A DNA stretch of 64,000 nt. It comes from Cephalotus follicularis. Lineage: Eukaryota; Streptophyta; Magnoliopsida; Oxalidales; Cephalotaceae. The notes below the pieces were generated by a model. It searched no databases. It was not told the origin of the DNA and saw nothing but the letters and a program-made list of their open reading frames with translations. The stretch lies in NCBI GenBank assembly GCA_001972305.1, contig BDDD01000020.1, forward strand, positions 109,573-173,572. Direction: 5' to 3'. A program made the position numbers and the translations under genes. Shown in pieces: positions 46,030-57,277 of this stretch (positions are counted from its first letter, which is position 1; each line of letters begins with the position of its first letter).

Positions 46030-47650
46030 GATACAACGGTCCCTGATAATAATGATGACGCCTGGGCCCTATCGGGCTGAACGTCCAGCAGAAACAGACC
46101 TCGATACACATGTAGAGATAAGCCCCTAAGGTTGGTAACAGTATCATCAATGAACTAGGTCCCCAGCTGTTAGATTAGGGTGTCCCTGAAATCCATGAGG
46201 GGGATACAAGCATATGTTTAATACATATGATACACTCTTTAATCGTACATTCTTAATTCCATTCATGTTCAATGTGCATATATTAGTACAGATTGGCATC
46301 TTGCTATATGTATTATCCCAAACCGTTGAATCGTTGATCACCATGTCAACTGAATCCACATATGGTGCCCTGTCGATAAAGGGTTGGATCTCATGCCTGA
46401 GAGGTTATGAGAATGAAATCCTTACTCCCTTCTGACAAGACGTTCCAAGTCATAGGTTCACTCTCATAGGGCAATTGATGAACCGTAAAGACTTGCCGTA
46501 TTGTTCTTGCCTTCTTGTGTGTGGGGGATGGATCATCTCATTGTCAATTGGGTTTACCCTAAAGCTGATGCGGGTGCATGCTGAGAGCATGACACGGAAC
46601 TGACCCAACATAGGAAACCTATTTGGATGGTCAATACCTTTGTCAATAGGATTCCTATTGTCTCGATAGTGTTTAGTCAAAGGTGGATGGTGGGTACTTT
46701 AAGACTCACGTTGTATCCTTAGACTTGAGCAGCTAGCATGCGTTGTGTGGTAACTGCTTGGCTTTGATTTTTGCCTTCCCCGGCACTAGCCACGTGCTGG
46801 AAAAAGGGTTTTCTTTGGGAATTGTGGAAGCTGCATTGAGATGTGTGGGCAGGCTTGCAATAGAGGATCGTCACACCTTTATTGACTGTGACCAACTCTA
46901 TAGTAGCTATGATGATTAAGGCTTGAGTTCCTGGCCAAGAAATTAGGGAGATTGAAACGAGGTTTCATTGGGAGTCTCCCAAGAGTCTCAATATGTTCAT
47001 GGATTTATAGTTATCGTGGCTTTACCTAGGGTTGGCAATGATCCAAACCCTATGCCACGGTTGGAGCTAAGCATGATAAGGGATACACGGCACATAAACC
47101 AAAGATAATGATAAAGTACTAGATGATCTGGCTAACGAATGATAGACGTGGTATACACGAATATGGTGGTGGTTGGAGGTCACACCGAGGCTATAGGATA
47201 GTCTGGGGCTATGAGGATAATCATACCAGAATCATGGGATTTCTGGGAAGCATATCATCGTACTGGAACTCATCAAGACTTTCGGGTCTTTCCTGATTTT
47301 GGAATAGGTTGACATGTGTGGAACACAAGTCATTTAGTGAGAGATTAATATCCGAGAGGTGTTAATTTGCTAGAGAACTTTCATTTGTTGATTATACATT
47401 AAGCATCAACATAATGGAATTGATTCCGAGCAAAGGATTGTTTGTTCTAACTTGTAGGTGCTTTTGTGCATCTCTTTGTGGAGAAAGTTTGTGGACATGT
47501 GGGCTTATTGGACTTGGGATTTCCTATCCCACATTGGGTAGAAATTGGGCCTTGTTTATGTCTTGTGTATGGCCGGCCCAAAGAGTAAGCAACAATGGTC
47601 CAATTGTAAATACCATAGCCTACTAAACCTGACTATTCAAAGGTGATTAT
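46030..47650. repeat. repeat-derived noncoding DNA including R1, right copy
   Basis: Bases 46300-46620 match the reverse complement of about 1745-2060. The remainder holds a TATCCCACATTGGGTAG block (near 47530), a motif I associate with plant LTR or TRIM promoters, but no LTR pair or domain-bearing ORF is visible. Confidence 0.5.
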
Positions 47651-48890
47651 AAAATGCATTTGTTTAATACATTTGTTCTCTTTCTCTTTCTTTTTTTTTT
47701 TTGCCTTTTTCCTTGGTTGAATTTGAGCCTTGTTTTGGCAGTCCTTGTGTGCCAAGAAAGGAGAGAAATGAATTGGGCATTTGTCATGTGTTGATTGGTT
47801 ACATGTGAGAATGAATTTTATATTGCATTCTTACTTAATACAAAAGACAAAGGCTTGCACATCCCAATTCATTCCACGCGTTTTCACCCGTGTGAATAGC
47901 AAGCTCTCTCTTCTCTTCTCTTCTCTTCTCTTCTCTTCTCTTCCTTTTCCATGTGTGCTCTCCATTGTTGAACACACCAAGAGCTTGTGTGCTCTACAAG
48001 AGAAGAAGAACAAATAACTTTCTCTTACCCTCCATATTCATAATCGGTGGAGATAGTTTTCTCATTGAATCTATCTTTACATATTATGATCTTTAGATTA
48101 GGTTAAACACTTCAGCCTACATATATTTTCATGTCAAGGGCTTGAACATCATCTTTGGTGAAGGAGCAAAGCTTGGATCAAAGTACAGAGGAAGCAGTAG
48201 AAGGAAGGAGTGAAAGACTAGGGTAATGGATCAAAACTTTCTCTCTTTGTGTATTTATTTTTGGGGCATGATAGGTGCGGGTTTTTTCTAGGGTTTGTAT
48301 ACCCTAACTAGCACCATGTGTTCCATAAATGGAACCCTAGAAAACCCTTAGGGTTTGGGTACTTTAGGTTTGGGTTTTTGAGCCATGAACTTAGGGCTTA
48401 GATGTGCAAATGTTAACCCTAAATTTGGAGAACCCGGAGCTAGGATTAATGAATCCCTAGCTTAACCCAAACTCTAATCTTGTTTGGAATGTGTAATTGG
48501 TTCAATTGATAGTTACATTAGTGATCCATAGAATAATTTATGCAATCTTGGACCTAGGGTTTAGGTAGTCTCAATGTATGGAGACTTAGGGAAACCTGAA
48601 TTTTAAAATGTAACCCTAAGCCCTAATATACCAAAATTGATTCAATGCATTTAGAGCCTTTCCAACACTAAGTGTATCAACAATGTATACTATTAAAACA
48701 TTTATTTAAAGCAGAAATCGAAGTGACTTAAAAATCCTTGTTGTAAAGCTAATTTATAGAAGACATAGGCCTTGAGTATGACTACTAGTTTCAATTTAAT
48801 ATTTCATAATATAATTGAAAAGAATTTTCAGAAATCTATAAAAACATTAAAAGCATTTCATAAATAATATGACTAAACAGAAAGTTCCTG
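47651..48890. other. noncoding stretch, no gene seen
   Basis: Contains a T tract, a TCTCT microsatellite and several AACCCTA/TAGGGTTT-like words around 48270-48620, too scattered and variable to be a telomere array. It ends at the gypsy LTR start. Confidence 0.5.
47905..47943. repeat. (TTCTC)n microsatellite
   Basis: About seven perfect five-base units. Confidence 0.92.
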
Positions 48891-49388
48891 TGATGACCCG
48901 AATGCCCTTTTGGTACTGTTCATGCATACATTATACCGTATTGTACTGTATCGGACCGTATTGTATTGCATTGAATTGAGGTATTCCTATACCTAATGAT
49001 ATTGTATTGCTTATAAGCATGTATAATCGGGATTCTGGGCTGAGTTTCAAAGAGTTGGTCGAATTGACTATATAAGTCAATTTCTCACTCTCATCCTCTC
49101 ATTCTTTCATTCTTCTCCCTCTCTCTATCTTTCTCCCTCTCTCTCTCTTGCTGGCAGCCTCCCTCCATCTCCCTAGCAGCCGAATTTGCATCTCCTTCAA
49201 CAAGGATATTGATTACAAGTTGTGGGTTGCCGATTGAACAAGAAAGTAGCGGGTTATTGGGCGATTTCTGCCGGTCGATTGATTGGAAGCTCAACTTTTG
49301 AAGCTTCAGTGATAGGTAAGACTTCTTACTGAATTGCCTACTACCTGTATTGAGTGATTGAATTAAATTGATTGTACTGAATGATTGC

Positions 49389-50675
49389 TGAAATATAACA
49401 CTCTTGCAATATACAAGAGGGGGGTGAATTGAATATTGAAGTAAATATTGGAAATTTAAAAACTTTAAATGTAAAGAGTCAAGGAAAGAAAAAACTTCTC
49501 AGAATTTAGAGTGGTTAGGCTAACTCTTGCCTACGTCCACTTTTCACAAGGGAGCTCCTTGAGTTTCCACTATCTCGATTTGATTAAGGCAGCAAATCGT
49601 TACACCTCACAATTTCGTGATTGACCTCAATCACAAGACCTTGACCTCAAAGCCTTAGAGGATTCTCCTCTTTTACAAGTAATGATAAAAGTGTTTACAA
49701 GATGACCTCTCACATAGGTAGGTATGAAAAATACAGCTCTCAATATGAAACACTCAGATAATCTCAAAGAATAAAGCTTAGAAGCTTTGTAGAGCAGTAT
49801 AGAGCACTTTGAGCTTTTTACACAAGTATGCTTGGATTTGATATTTCTCTTGATGTTGTGTGATTGATGTGAATAATTCTGAATTGTTGTTTTTTTTTCT
49901 TCTGAGGTTTCAGTCTTCCTTTTATAGTCATAAGAGATTTGTAGCTGTTGCATAGATCATGGAAGCTTTTGATTTAATAATGTGTAGTTGCAATCTTTGA
50001 ATTTGTCTTCTGTTGACATAAAGACGTCGATGTCATTCAAAAGGCGTCGATGTCTTTATGGTTGATAGCCGTTGGAAGTGCTCGTACTAGTCGTTCCATG
50101 TTTCCCGGGTCTTGTTCATTTAAAAAGACGTCGATGTCTTTTTAAAGGCGTCGATGTCATTTCTGAGAAATCTCCAGGATTTGAATCTTTGAACATCACA
50201 TCGACTTCTTCTGTGGGAGTCGATGTATTTTCTGGGAAATGCAAGTAGCTCTAGAAAGGCATCGATGTCTATGGAAAGGCGTCAATGTCTTTCGTACAGA
50301 CGCCGATGTCTTTACTGATAAGCATCGATGTCTTCACTCGAAATTGTCCTGTAACTTTGGCACCTAAAGACGTCGATGTCTTTCTGATAGGGATCAACTT
50401 CTTTCGTATGGACGTCGATGTCTTTACTGATAAGCATCGATGTCATCACTCAAAATTGTCCTGTAACTTCTGGCATGAAAGGTGTCGATGTCTTGTTTAA
50501 AGGAGTCGATGTCTTTCTGTACGGACGTCGATGTTATTCCTTGAAAGTCGATGTCTTCTTCTGCAGATGGTATTTTTGCTTTGGTATTGAACTTGTAATT
50601 TCTTGCACATCAAGTAAACTTGTTAAATGCAAATATGTTATCATCAAAACTAAGATTGAGACTAAATCGTCAACA
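49389..50675 (-). repeat. copia 3' LTR (1287 bp)
   Basis: Plus strand TGAAATATAAC to CGTCAACA. Nearly identical to 58951-60218 except for one extra 20-bp palindrome unit, one T and scattered substitutions. A TATA box (minus CTATAAAAGG) is at 49919-49926; the palindromes are upstream of it. Confidence 0.95.
50026..50553. promoter_or_regulatory. GACGTCGATGTC palindromes: three pairs and three quartets
   Basis: Pairs: 50026/50046, 50130/50150, 50200/50219. Quartets: 50261, 50281, 50302, 50324; 50372, 50393, 50414, 50436; 50484, 50505, 50527, 50547. Spacing is 19-22 bp; quartet starts are 111 and 112 bp apart. The array begins about 100 bp upstream of the TATA box and fills most of U3. Confidence 0.85.
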
Positions 50676-50690
50676 ATCTCCCCCTTTTTG
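50676..50690 (-). other. polypurine tract
   Basis: The minus strand reads AAAAAGGGGGAGAT next to the 3' LTR; the inner derivative has the same tract at 52478. Confidence 0.88.
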
Positions 50691-51274
50691 ATGATGACAA
50701 AAATTTGCTCAAAAGGCATAAATTAAAGTAATACCAATTTAAAAATATAAGTGAATACCAATAGAGACAAATTATAATGTAAGCAATTGTAATGTTCATG
50801 CAATATCAAATAAGCACTGAGTCTTAATCTTCCATATTGAGCCTTTTCAAAAAAAATCATAACATTTTGAGCCATTAGCATTTCTCCCCAAAACATATTT
50901 CTTTTGAGCCATTAGCATTTCTCCCCCTTTTTTGTATAGCATCAAAAAGTTCTACAAAAGGAAGAAATCATTAGCTCCCCCTTAATAAAAGCAAGGGTGA
51001 AAATATGAACATAAGCATTAAAATCAAAATATCGGCAATGAACATAATTATCAGCAATAATTGAGAAAACCTAATCATACAACTCAATTATATCATAAAT
51101 CAAAAATATATTCATACAATCATAAACACAATTCATAACATCATTTCATAAACATATGAACATTTCATTAATATCAAACTTGTTCTTACAAAGGACAAGT
51201 AAACACTTAGTTTCATTACAACACAACTAAAAACAAAAACAACAAAAAATAGAAAAACAGAAACAACAACAAGA
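50691..51274. other. noncoding 3' region of the copia element
   Basis: AT-rich, with repeated TTTGAGCCATTAGCATTTCTCCCC; no ORF of note. Confidence 0.55.
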
Positions 51275-51599
51275 TCATGCAGCAGGAGGAGGGGCATCGG
51301 AATCAGATTCATCGCCCGAAGTCTCTTCGCAACGATCAATAGTCTTGGAATCGGCAAGTTTTCGTTCCATTCTTTTGAGACGCCTCTTAACGACTTTTAG
51401 ATCGTAGAAGATGGTGTCATCAACATTTTCGTAGTCGGAATGAAGTATTTTATGATCGTTCTCCAATCTAGTGAGCCGCGTGTTGACTTGCTCAAATTTA
51501 TCTTCAAGCGAGGCTTGCATAGAAGCAAATTGAGAACGCATGAACTCCATTACCCTGTCATAATCAGTAGAGGATGAGCTTCCTGGAGCTTGAGCCTGA
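51275..51599 (-). pseudogene. extra copia ORF, C-terminal part
   Basis: On the minus strand this reads a Pro/Ala/Gln and Ser-rich linker, then MEFMRSQFASMQASLEDKFE and a heptad-like coiled coil (VNTRLTRLENDHKIL), ending in an acidic DESDSDAPPP tail. When the inner insertion (51605-54379) and one GCAGG copy are removed it is continuous with 54380-54489. The coiled-coil tail resembles the C-termini of plant proteins with the Transposase_32 (putative plant transposon) domain, whose central domain is absent here. Confidence 0.65.
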
Positions 51600-51604
51600 G
51601 CAGG

Positions 51605-52477
51605 TGCAGTTTCTTCATGTGCTTCTCAAGGAGGATTGTCTTCTTGCTCTTCCCTTGCAATCCTTTGCACTTGATCAATTTTGGGGCAATAAGTCCATAT
51701 TCCTTCTTGCTTCTTCCACCCCATCCGATTCAAAGTACTCTTGTTGTACGTGTCTTCTTTCTTCAATTTGGTTGCTATCTCTCCTTCTAGCTTTGATTTG
51801 AATGCTTTGAGTGTGATTTTCTTGAATGATGTTTGTATGCTTGATTTGCTTGTGTTGTTCTCTGTTCTGCACTTTAAAACATTCGTCCATTTATAGCTTC
51901 TTGCCTCATAGATCCGTTGGGATTAGTTTAGGATTAATTCCTTAATGGAATGTCCACTGAAAACTGTCAGAAATTACTGCAGACGATCAAAGCGTCGACG
52001 GACTCCTCTAAAGCGTCGACGGTCATGTGACCTTTGGGGCTCCCAAATTTGAATTCTCTGCTTCAAGCGTAGACGTTGCATTGCTGATGTCGACCGCCAG
52101 ATAAAGCGCGGACTCTTAGGCTTGAGCGTCGACGCTTAGGCACATTTTAATTGCCATTTCTTCTCTACCTAAGACGGCAGACGCTTTGCACTAAGCGCAT
52201 GCGTTTTGCGCCTCAAAGCGCGGACGCTTGATTTTGAGCGTCGACGTTTTGAGCTTTATCCCCAATTCTCCAAGTGCTTCACCGGTAGACGCTTTGTTCT
52301 TATCTCGGCCGTCTGGTAAAGCGCAGACGCTTTAATTGCAAGCGTCGGCGGTCTGGGCAGTTTTCTGCATAATTCTTTCTGATTTGTTTATCTTTTATCT
52401 TTCTTGCACATAAAGAAACTTTGTCAAATACAAATATGTTATCATCAAAACATAGGATTGAGACATAAATGTCAACA
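51605..52477 (-). repeat. LTR of the copia derivative, complete (873 bp)
   Basis: Plus strand TGCAGTTTC to TGTCAACA. A TATA box (minus CTATAAATGG) is at about 51886-51894, and the palindrome array 51994-52349 is upstream of it. Confidence 0.8.
51994..52349. promoter_or_regulatory. AGCGTCGACGCT palindromes, pair plus quartets
   Basis: Cores 51994/52015; then 52069, 52089, 52108, 52128; 52177, 52197, 52220, 52240; and 52285, 52308, 52323, 52344. Quartet starts are 108 bp apart. Many half-sites are degenerate (GCGGAC, GCAGAC). The second LTR holds the same array at 53914-54249. Confidence 0.75.
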
Positions 52478-52492
52478 ATCTCCCCCTTTTTG
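52478..52492 (-). other. polypurine tract of the copia derivative
   Basis: The minus strand reads AAAAAGGGGGAGAT next to the LTR edge, proving that 51605-52477 is the 3' LTR of a minus-strand element. Confidence 0.88.
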
Positions 52493-53234
52493 ATGATGAC
52501 AAAATTTGTTATAATTAAAGCATAAAAATTGTTAAGTTTATAAACATTAACAAAAGAAGAGCATGTGAAGTAGGAATTGACACTTTAAACCAATTGAGTT
52601 CAAACACAATAGCTCCCCCTGAGTTTATTATCTCCCCCTTAGTCATATAAGGGTTAAATTTCCTTGTCATTTAACTCATGATTCTATCCTAAGTACTTCT
52701 TTCAATAATGTCATTTCTCCCCCAAAGCTTTTTCTTTAAAACTTTGAACTAATGCATTAAGTACTTGTATTCTCCCCCTTTTTGTTATCATCTTAAAAGG
52801 GATTTAAGGAACTCATCCAACCTTATGACTAAATGCCCTTTTGAGCATGCAATCTATGCTCCCAAGGTTAAAAAAAACATTTTTAATTTGAACAAGGTAT
52901 GAGCTTTTAAACATTTGGCATATGAGAATGTTGCAAAGGACATAGTAAGAATGAATATGAACAGAGATAGTAAAGGTATGCATTAATATTTAAGCCTGTG
53001 CATACTAAAACGATTGAACAATATACCAAATCATTTCAAACTACAAGCATTAAAACCATAGTCATTACATCAAGCTGTAATTTAGTACACCAAAGCATAA
53101 AAAACATGAACTTCATTTCATTAAAACCAAAACATAGTCATTACATAAAAAGATTGAACTTTCAAACTACAAGAATGTATCCAGAAATGCAAGAGAACAG
53201 AAAATGCAGAACACAAAAGAAATGATGCACATGC
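52493..53234. other. noncoding 3' region of the copia derivative
   Basis: AT-rich, with several TCTCCCCCTTA/TTTCTCCCCC words that look like extra copies of the polypurine tract (52611, 52630, 52708 and 52771). No gene. Confidence 0.55.
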
Positions 53235-53906
53235 TCAATCCTCCATGCGTGTGCCTGCATCATCTCCTCCGAGATCTCCCTCCATGTCATCAGTTGCCGC
53301 ATCGTCTGGGGGATTATCATCGTGGCTCGAGGATGGAGATATGAGGCGGTCATACACAATAAGGCCTGCATCAGCAAATCTCTTGAGAAATCTCTTTTGT
53401 CGCCTCTTCATGCACTCAATGTTCTTCTGCATGCCTGTGATTACGTCGAACATCTCATCCATCCTATTTCTTGGAGGATGGTCATCTGGAATCTGTTGAG
53501 GTGGTGGTTCGATCTGTAAAGGTGCATTCTCCGATTCCTCACCAGCCTCGGCTTCTCCCTCCTCTTGCTCTATTTTGTTTGAATCCTCGTCTCTTGGAAT
53601 CCAAGCACCTGTCCTCTTGTGCTTGTTGAACCCCATTCTTGCGAGGGTTCCTTTTCCCAGCTTATCAGAAGTTTGAAGGTCATTGTGCACCTCTCCAGTG
53701 AAGTCGACCCCAAAACACTCTAGAATCCTGGTTATGATATTGCTATATCCTAACCGAGCGTTCTCCCGGTCATGTATCAAGTGCATATATTTCACAATGA
53801 GAAAGGGTAGATTGATTGGCCGTCTAGTGATAAAATGGTACATAGTGAAGGCTTCCATGTGGGTTACCTCATCAAACCCACCGGCCTTAGGAAGGATATG
53901 CGTGCA
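53235..53906 (-). pseudogene. extra ORF with putative plant transposon domain, N-terminus lost
   Basis: The minus strand is open from the deletion junction: CTHILPKAGGFDEVTHMEAF, RRPINLPFLIVKYMHLI, GYSNIITRILECFGVDF, a linker, a Glu-rich stretch, then a coiled coil (MDEMFDVITGMQKNIECMK) and an acidic tail; 207 residues from the first Met at 53858. The domain resembles Transposase_32, a plant family of unknown function carried by retrotransposons. The frame enters at the LTR junction without a start, so the N-terminal half is gone. Confidence 0.72.
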
Positions 53907-54379
53907 CCTCTAAAGCGTCGACGGTCATGTGACCGTTGGGGCTCCCAAATTTGAATTCTCTGCTTCAATCGTAGACGTTCCATTGCTGATGTCGACCGCC
54001 AGATAAAGCGCGGATGCTTAGGCTTGAGCGTCGACGCTTATGCACATTTTAATTGCCATTTCTTCTCTGCCTAAGACGGCAGACGCTTTGCACTAAGCGC
54101 ATGCGTTTTGCGCCTCAAAGCGCAGACGCTTGATTTTGAGCGTCGACGTTTTGAGCTTTATTCCAAATTCTCCAAGTGCTTCACCGGTAGACGCTTTGTT
54201 CTTATCTCGGCCGTTTGGTAAAGCGCAGACGCTTTAATTGCAAGCGTCGGCGGTCTGGGCAGTTTTTTGCATAATTCTTGCTGATTTGTTTATCTTTTAT
54301 CTTTCTTGCACATAAAGTAACTTTGTCAAATACAAATATGTTATCATCAAGATATAGGATTGAGACATAAATGTTAACA
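53907..54379 (-). repeat. second LTR of the copia derivative, truncated
   Basis: It matches 52004-52477 with scattered differences and ends TGTTAACA before the GCAGG target copy. The TATA-proximal part is deleted. Confidence 0.88.
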
Positions 54380-54489
54380 GCAGGGTCGGGAGAACGTTCT
54401 CTAATCTCAAGCCTCTGCTTTTTAGCAGATTTCGGAGGCTGAGAGGATGAAGCACCCTTCTTTTTGGCAGCAAACTTTGATCTAACCAT
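54380..54489 (-). pseudogene. extra copia ORF, N-terminal part
   Basis: Start ATG at 54489: MVRSKFAAKKKGASSSQPP, a basic, Ser-rich start that could serve as a nuclear localisation signal, then LEIRERSPDP. The inner copia derivative cuts it after about 36 codons; it continues at 51599. A palindrome array lies about 200 bp upstream. Confidence 0.68.
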
Positions 54490-54695
54490 TTTTACAAATA
54501 GTTGGTGTGAAAAAGAGTCAAACACAAAGAGTGATAAAAACAGACGTATTGGACACGACGAAAACTATTTTTGAAGATGGAGAAGGAATCAGAGGATGTT
54601 TTACGACCTAATAGAACGATTTTTGACGAAAAACAGAGAGGGTAGAAAATTTTCAAAATCTCAGAAATAGGGTAGAAGTGATAAATGAACATAAG

Positions 54696-54977
54696 ATCGA
54701 CGTTTTTATGAAGAAGTCGATTTCCGAGTAAAAGACGTCGACGTGATTAAAAAGAAGTCGACGCGTTCTTTAAATGAACGGAAGAAATCGATACAGAAAA
54801 TGGTGCGTTTTGAAAAGCATCGACGCGTTCGAAAAGAAGTCGACGTGTTTCAGTAAAACACAAAGGGATCGACGTTTTTCAAAAAGGATCGAGGTGATTT
54901 TCATAAGTCATAAATTTTCCAGAAAGGAAGTCGACTTGTTTTTATAAGACATAGAATTTCCAGACAAGAAGTCGACG
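54696..54977. promoter_or_regulatory. palindrome array outside an LTR, upstream of the extra ORF
   Basis: Cores at 54696, 54716, 54737, 54757 (20, 21, 20 bp), then 54787, 54819/54839, 54868/54888, 54930 and 54971. Units read AAGAAGTCGACGTGTTTT and variants. It lies between the pol stop (55088) and the extra ORF start (54489), 207 bp upstream on the minus strand, the same relation that the LTR arrays have to their TATA boxes. A dedicated promoter for the extra ORF is an inference. Confidence 0.7.
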
Positions 54978-55087
54978 TTTTTGTAAAACAGAACAGAAAA
55001 TCAAGCCAATAAACAGAACACAAACCAAGAAACAATCATCTCATCAATTTAACATTCAATTAAACAATCATTCAAACATAATAAACA

Positions 55088-57277
55088 TCATTCAATCTCA
55101 CATAAACCTAATTCTCTTCTAAACTTAGAAAAAGAATTTTCATCTAGGGGTTTGGTGAAAATATCCACCACTTGTTTTTCGGTGGGAATATATTTTAATA
55201 CTATGTCACCACTTTCTACATGTTCTCTTAAGAAATGGTATCTAATGTCAATATGTTTTGTTCTAGAATGATGCACTGGGTTCTTAGCAAGACAAATACT
55301 ACTAGTATTATCACATTTGATAGATACATCCTTAACACATATACCATAATCAACCAATTGTTGCTTTTGCCAAAGAATTTGAGCACAACAACTACCTACT
55401 GCAATATACTCAGCTTCAGTGGTGGATAAAGCTACTAAATTTTTCTTCTTGCTAAACCAAGAGACTAGCATGCTTCCTACGTATTGGCATGAGCCACTAG
55501 TGCTCTTGCGGTCTACTTTATAACCACCAAAGTCGGCATCCGAGTAAGAGTGTAAATCAAAACTAGAGTCTCGGGAATACCATAAGCCTAATGTAGGAGT
55601 GTATGCAAGATATTTAAAAATCCTTTTCACAGCAAATAAATGGGATTCCTTAGGATTGGATTGAAAACGGTCACACAAGCACACACTAAACAAAATATCG
55701 GGTCTACTTGCGGTTAAGTACAATAAAGAACCTATCATACTTCTATAAAGCTTTTGATCGATACATTTACCTTGTTCATCTTTGTCAAGCTTTGTAGAGG
55801 TACTCATAGGTGTCTTGCTCGTTTTAGCATTCTCCATCCCAAACTTCTTGAGAATATCCTTTGTATATTTTGTTTGGTTGATGAAGATCCCTTCTTCGTT
55901 TTGTGTGACTTGTAGTCTAAGAAAATAGTTGAGCTCTCCCATTAAACTCATTTCAAATTCAGATTTCATTGTATTTGAAAATTCCTTGCATAAAGAATCA
56001 TTAGTAGATCCAAAGATAATATCATCAACATAAATTTGAACAATAAGTAAATCATTACCTTTAGATTTTGTAAAAAGAGTGATATCAACATTTCCACGTT
56101 TAAAATCGTTTTCAATTAAAAATCTTGTCAATCGCTCATACCAAGCACAAGGAGCTTGTTTGAGTCCATATAAAGCTTTATTCAATTTGAAAACATGGTT
56201 TGGAAAGTGAGGGTCCTCAAAACCTTGAGGTTGTTCAACATATACATCTTCTCTGATAAAACCATTTAAAAATGCGCTTTTCACATCCATTTGATACAAT
56301 TTGAAATTATTAAAACATGCAAATGCAAGCAACAAACGAATGGATTCTAGTCTAGCAACCGGGGCATAAGTCTCGTCATAGTCTATTCCTTCTTCTTGTG
56401 AATAGCCTTGGGCAACAAATATAGCCTTATTTCTAATAATGGTTCCTTGATCATCCATCTTGTTTCTTAAAACCCATTTGGTTCCTATAACCGAATGGTC
56501 CTTTGGTCTAGGTACTAAAAAGCAAACTTTGTTTCTATCAAATTGGTTTAGCTCTTCTTGCATAGCTAAAATCCAATATTCATCTTTTTCCGCTTCTACA
56601 AAGTTTTTGGGTTCTAGGTGAGATAGGAATGCAACATAGTTACAAGTGTTTGCTCTAGATCTAGTCCTAATGCCTTGTTGAATGTCACCTATGATAGCCT
56701 CATGTGGGTGGTCTCTAACTACCTTATAAGTCTTGTCCATAAGTTCTTTTTGGTAATTTTCCTTAGGTTCTATATCAAGGTCCTCCGATGGTCCATGAAA
56801 ATCTATACTATCATGCACATGTGAAGTTGAATCATGCAATTCATCAAAAACAACATGCATAGATTCTTCAACTAATAAAGTACGCTTATTGAAACATCTA
56901 TAAGCTTTACTAGTGAGAGAGTAGCCAAGAAATATACCTTCGTCCGCTTTGGAGTCAAACTTACCAAGTTGGTCTTTTCCGTTGTTGTGAATGAAGCATT
57001 TACATCCAAAGGCACGAAAGTAACTAATGTTAGGCTCTCTCTCCTTCCATAACTTGTATGGAGTCTTTTTGAGAATAGGCCTTATTGATGTTCTATTCAA
57101 AATATAGCATGCGGTGTTTGTGGCTTCCGCCCAAAAATACTTTGGTAAATCATTTTCGCAAAGCATTGTTCTTGTCATTTCTTCCAAAGTTCTATTTCTC
57201 CTTTCAACAACTCCATTTTGTTGAGGAGTCCTAGGGGTTGAAAACTCATGTTTAAAACCATTTTTTTTGGTACCCAA
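55088..57277 (-). pseudogene. copia integrase tail, reverse transcriptase and RNase H
   Basis: An open frame of 729 residues. It opens with the end of the integrase core (TPQQNGVVERRN with the catalytic Glu25), the integrase C-terminal region (FRAFGCKCFIHN, GIFLGYS), then RT (YDETYAPVARLESIRLLLA, MDVKSAFLNG, LYGLKQAPCAWY, catalytic YVDD at residues 416-419) and RNase H (SYSDADFGG, STTEAEYIAV, KHIDIRYHFLRE). The stop is at 55088. RT and RNase H look intact by eye. The Met at the frame start lies at the deletion junction and is not a real start; in a full element gag-pol is one frame. Confidence 0.93.

Larger units (their letters stand above)
51605..54379 (-). mobile_element. copia deletion derivative nested in the extra ORF
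   Basis: GCAGG lies at 51600-51604 and 54380-54384. It has a full LTR (51605-52477), a polypurine tract (52478), a partial extra ORF (53235-53906) and then a partial second LTR (53907-54379). Gag, pol, the PBS and the first part of the 5' LTR are missing: the ORF joins the LTR at about 53907 across the short shared word CCTC. The polypurine tract matches the host copia element, so the two are relatives. Confidence 0.85.

Noticed and set aside
48270..48620. Possible interstitial telomere repeat
   Set aside because: AACCCTA and TAGGGTTT words are present but scattered and irregular.
46030..48890. Host gene between the transposons
   Set aside because: No ORF with a domain, no exon chain, and part of it is a dispersed repeat.
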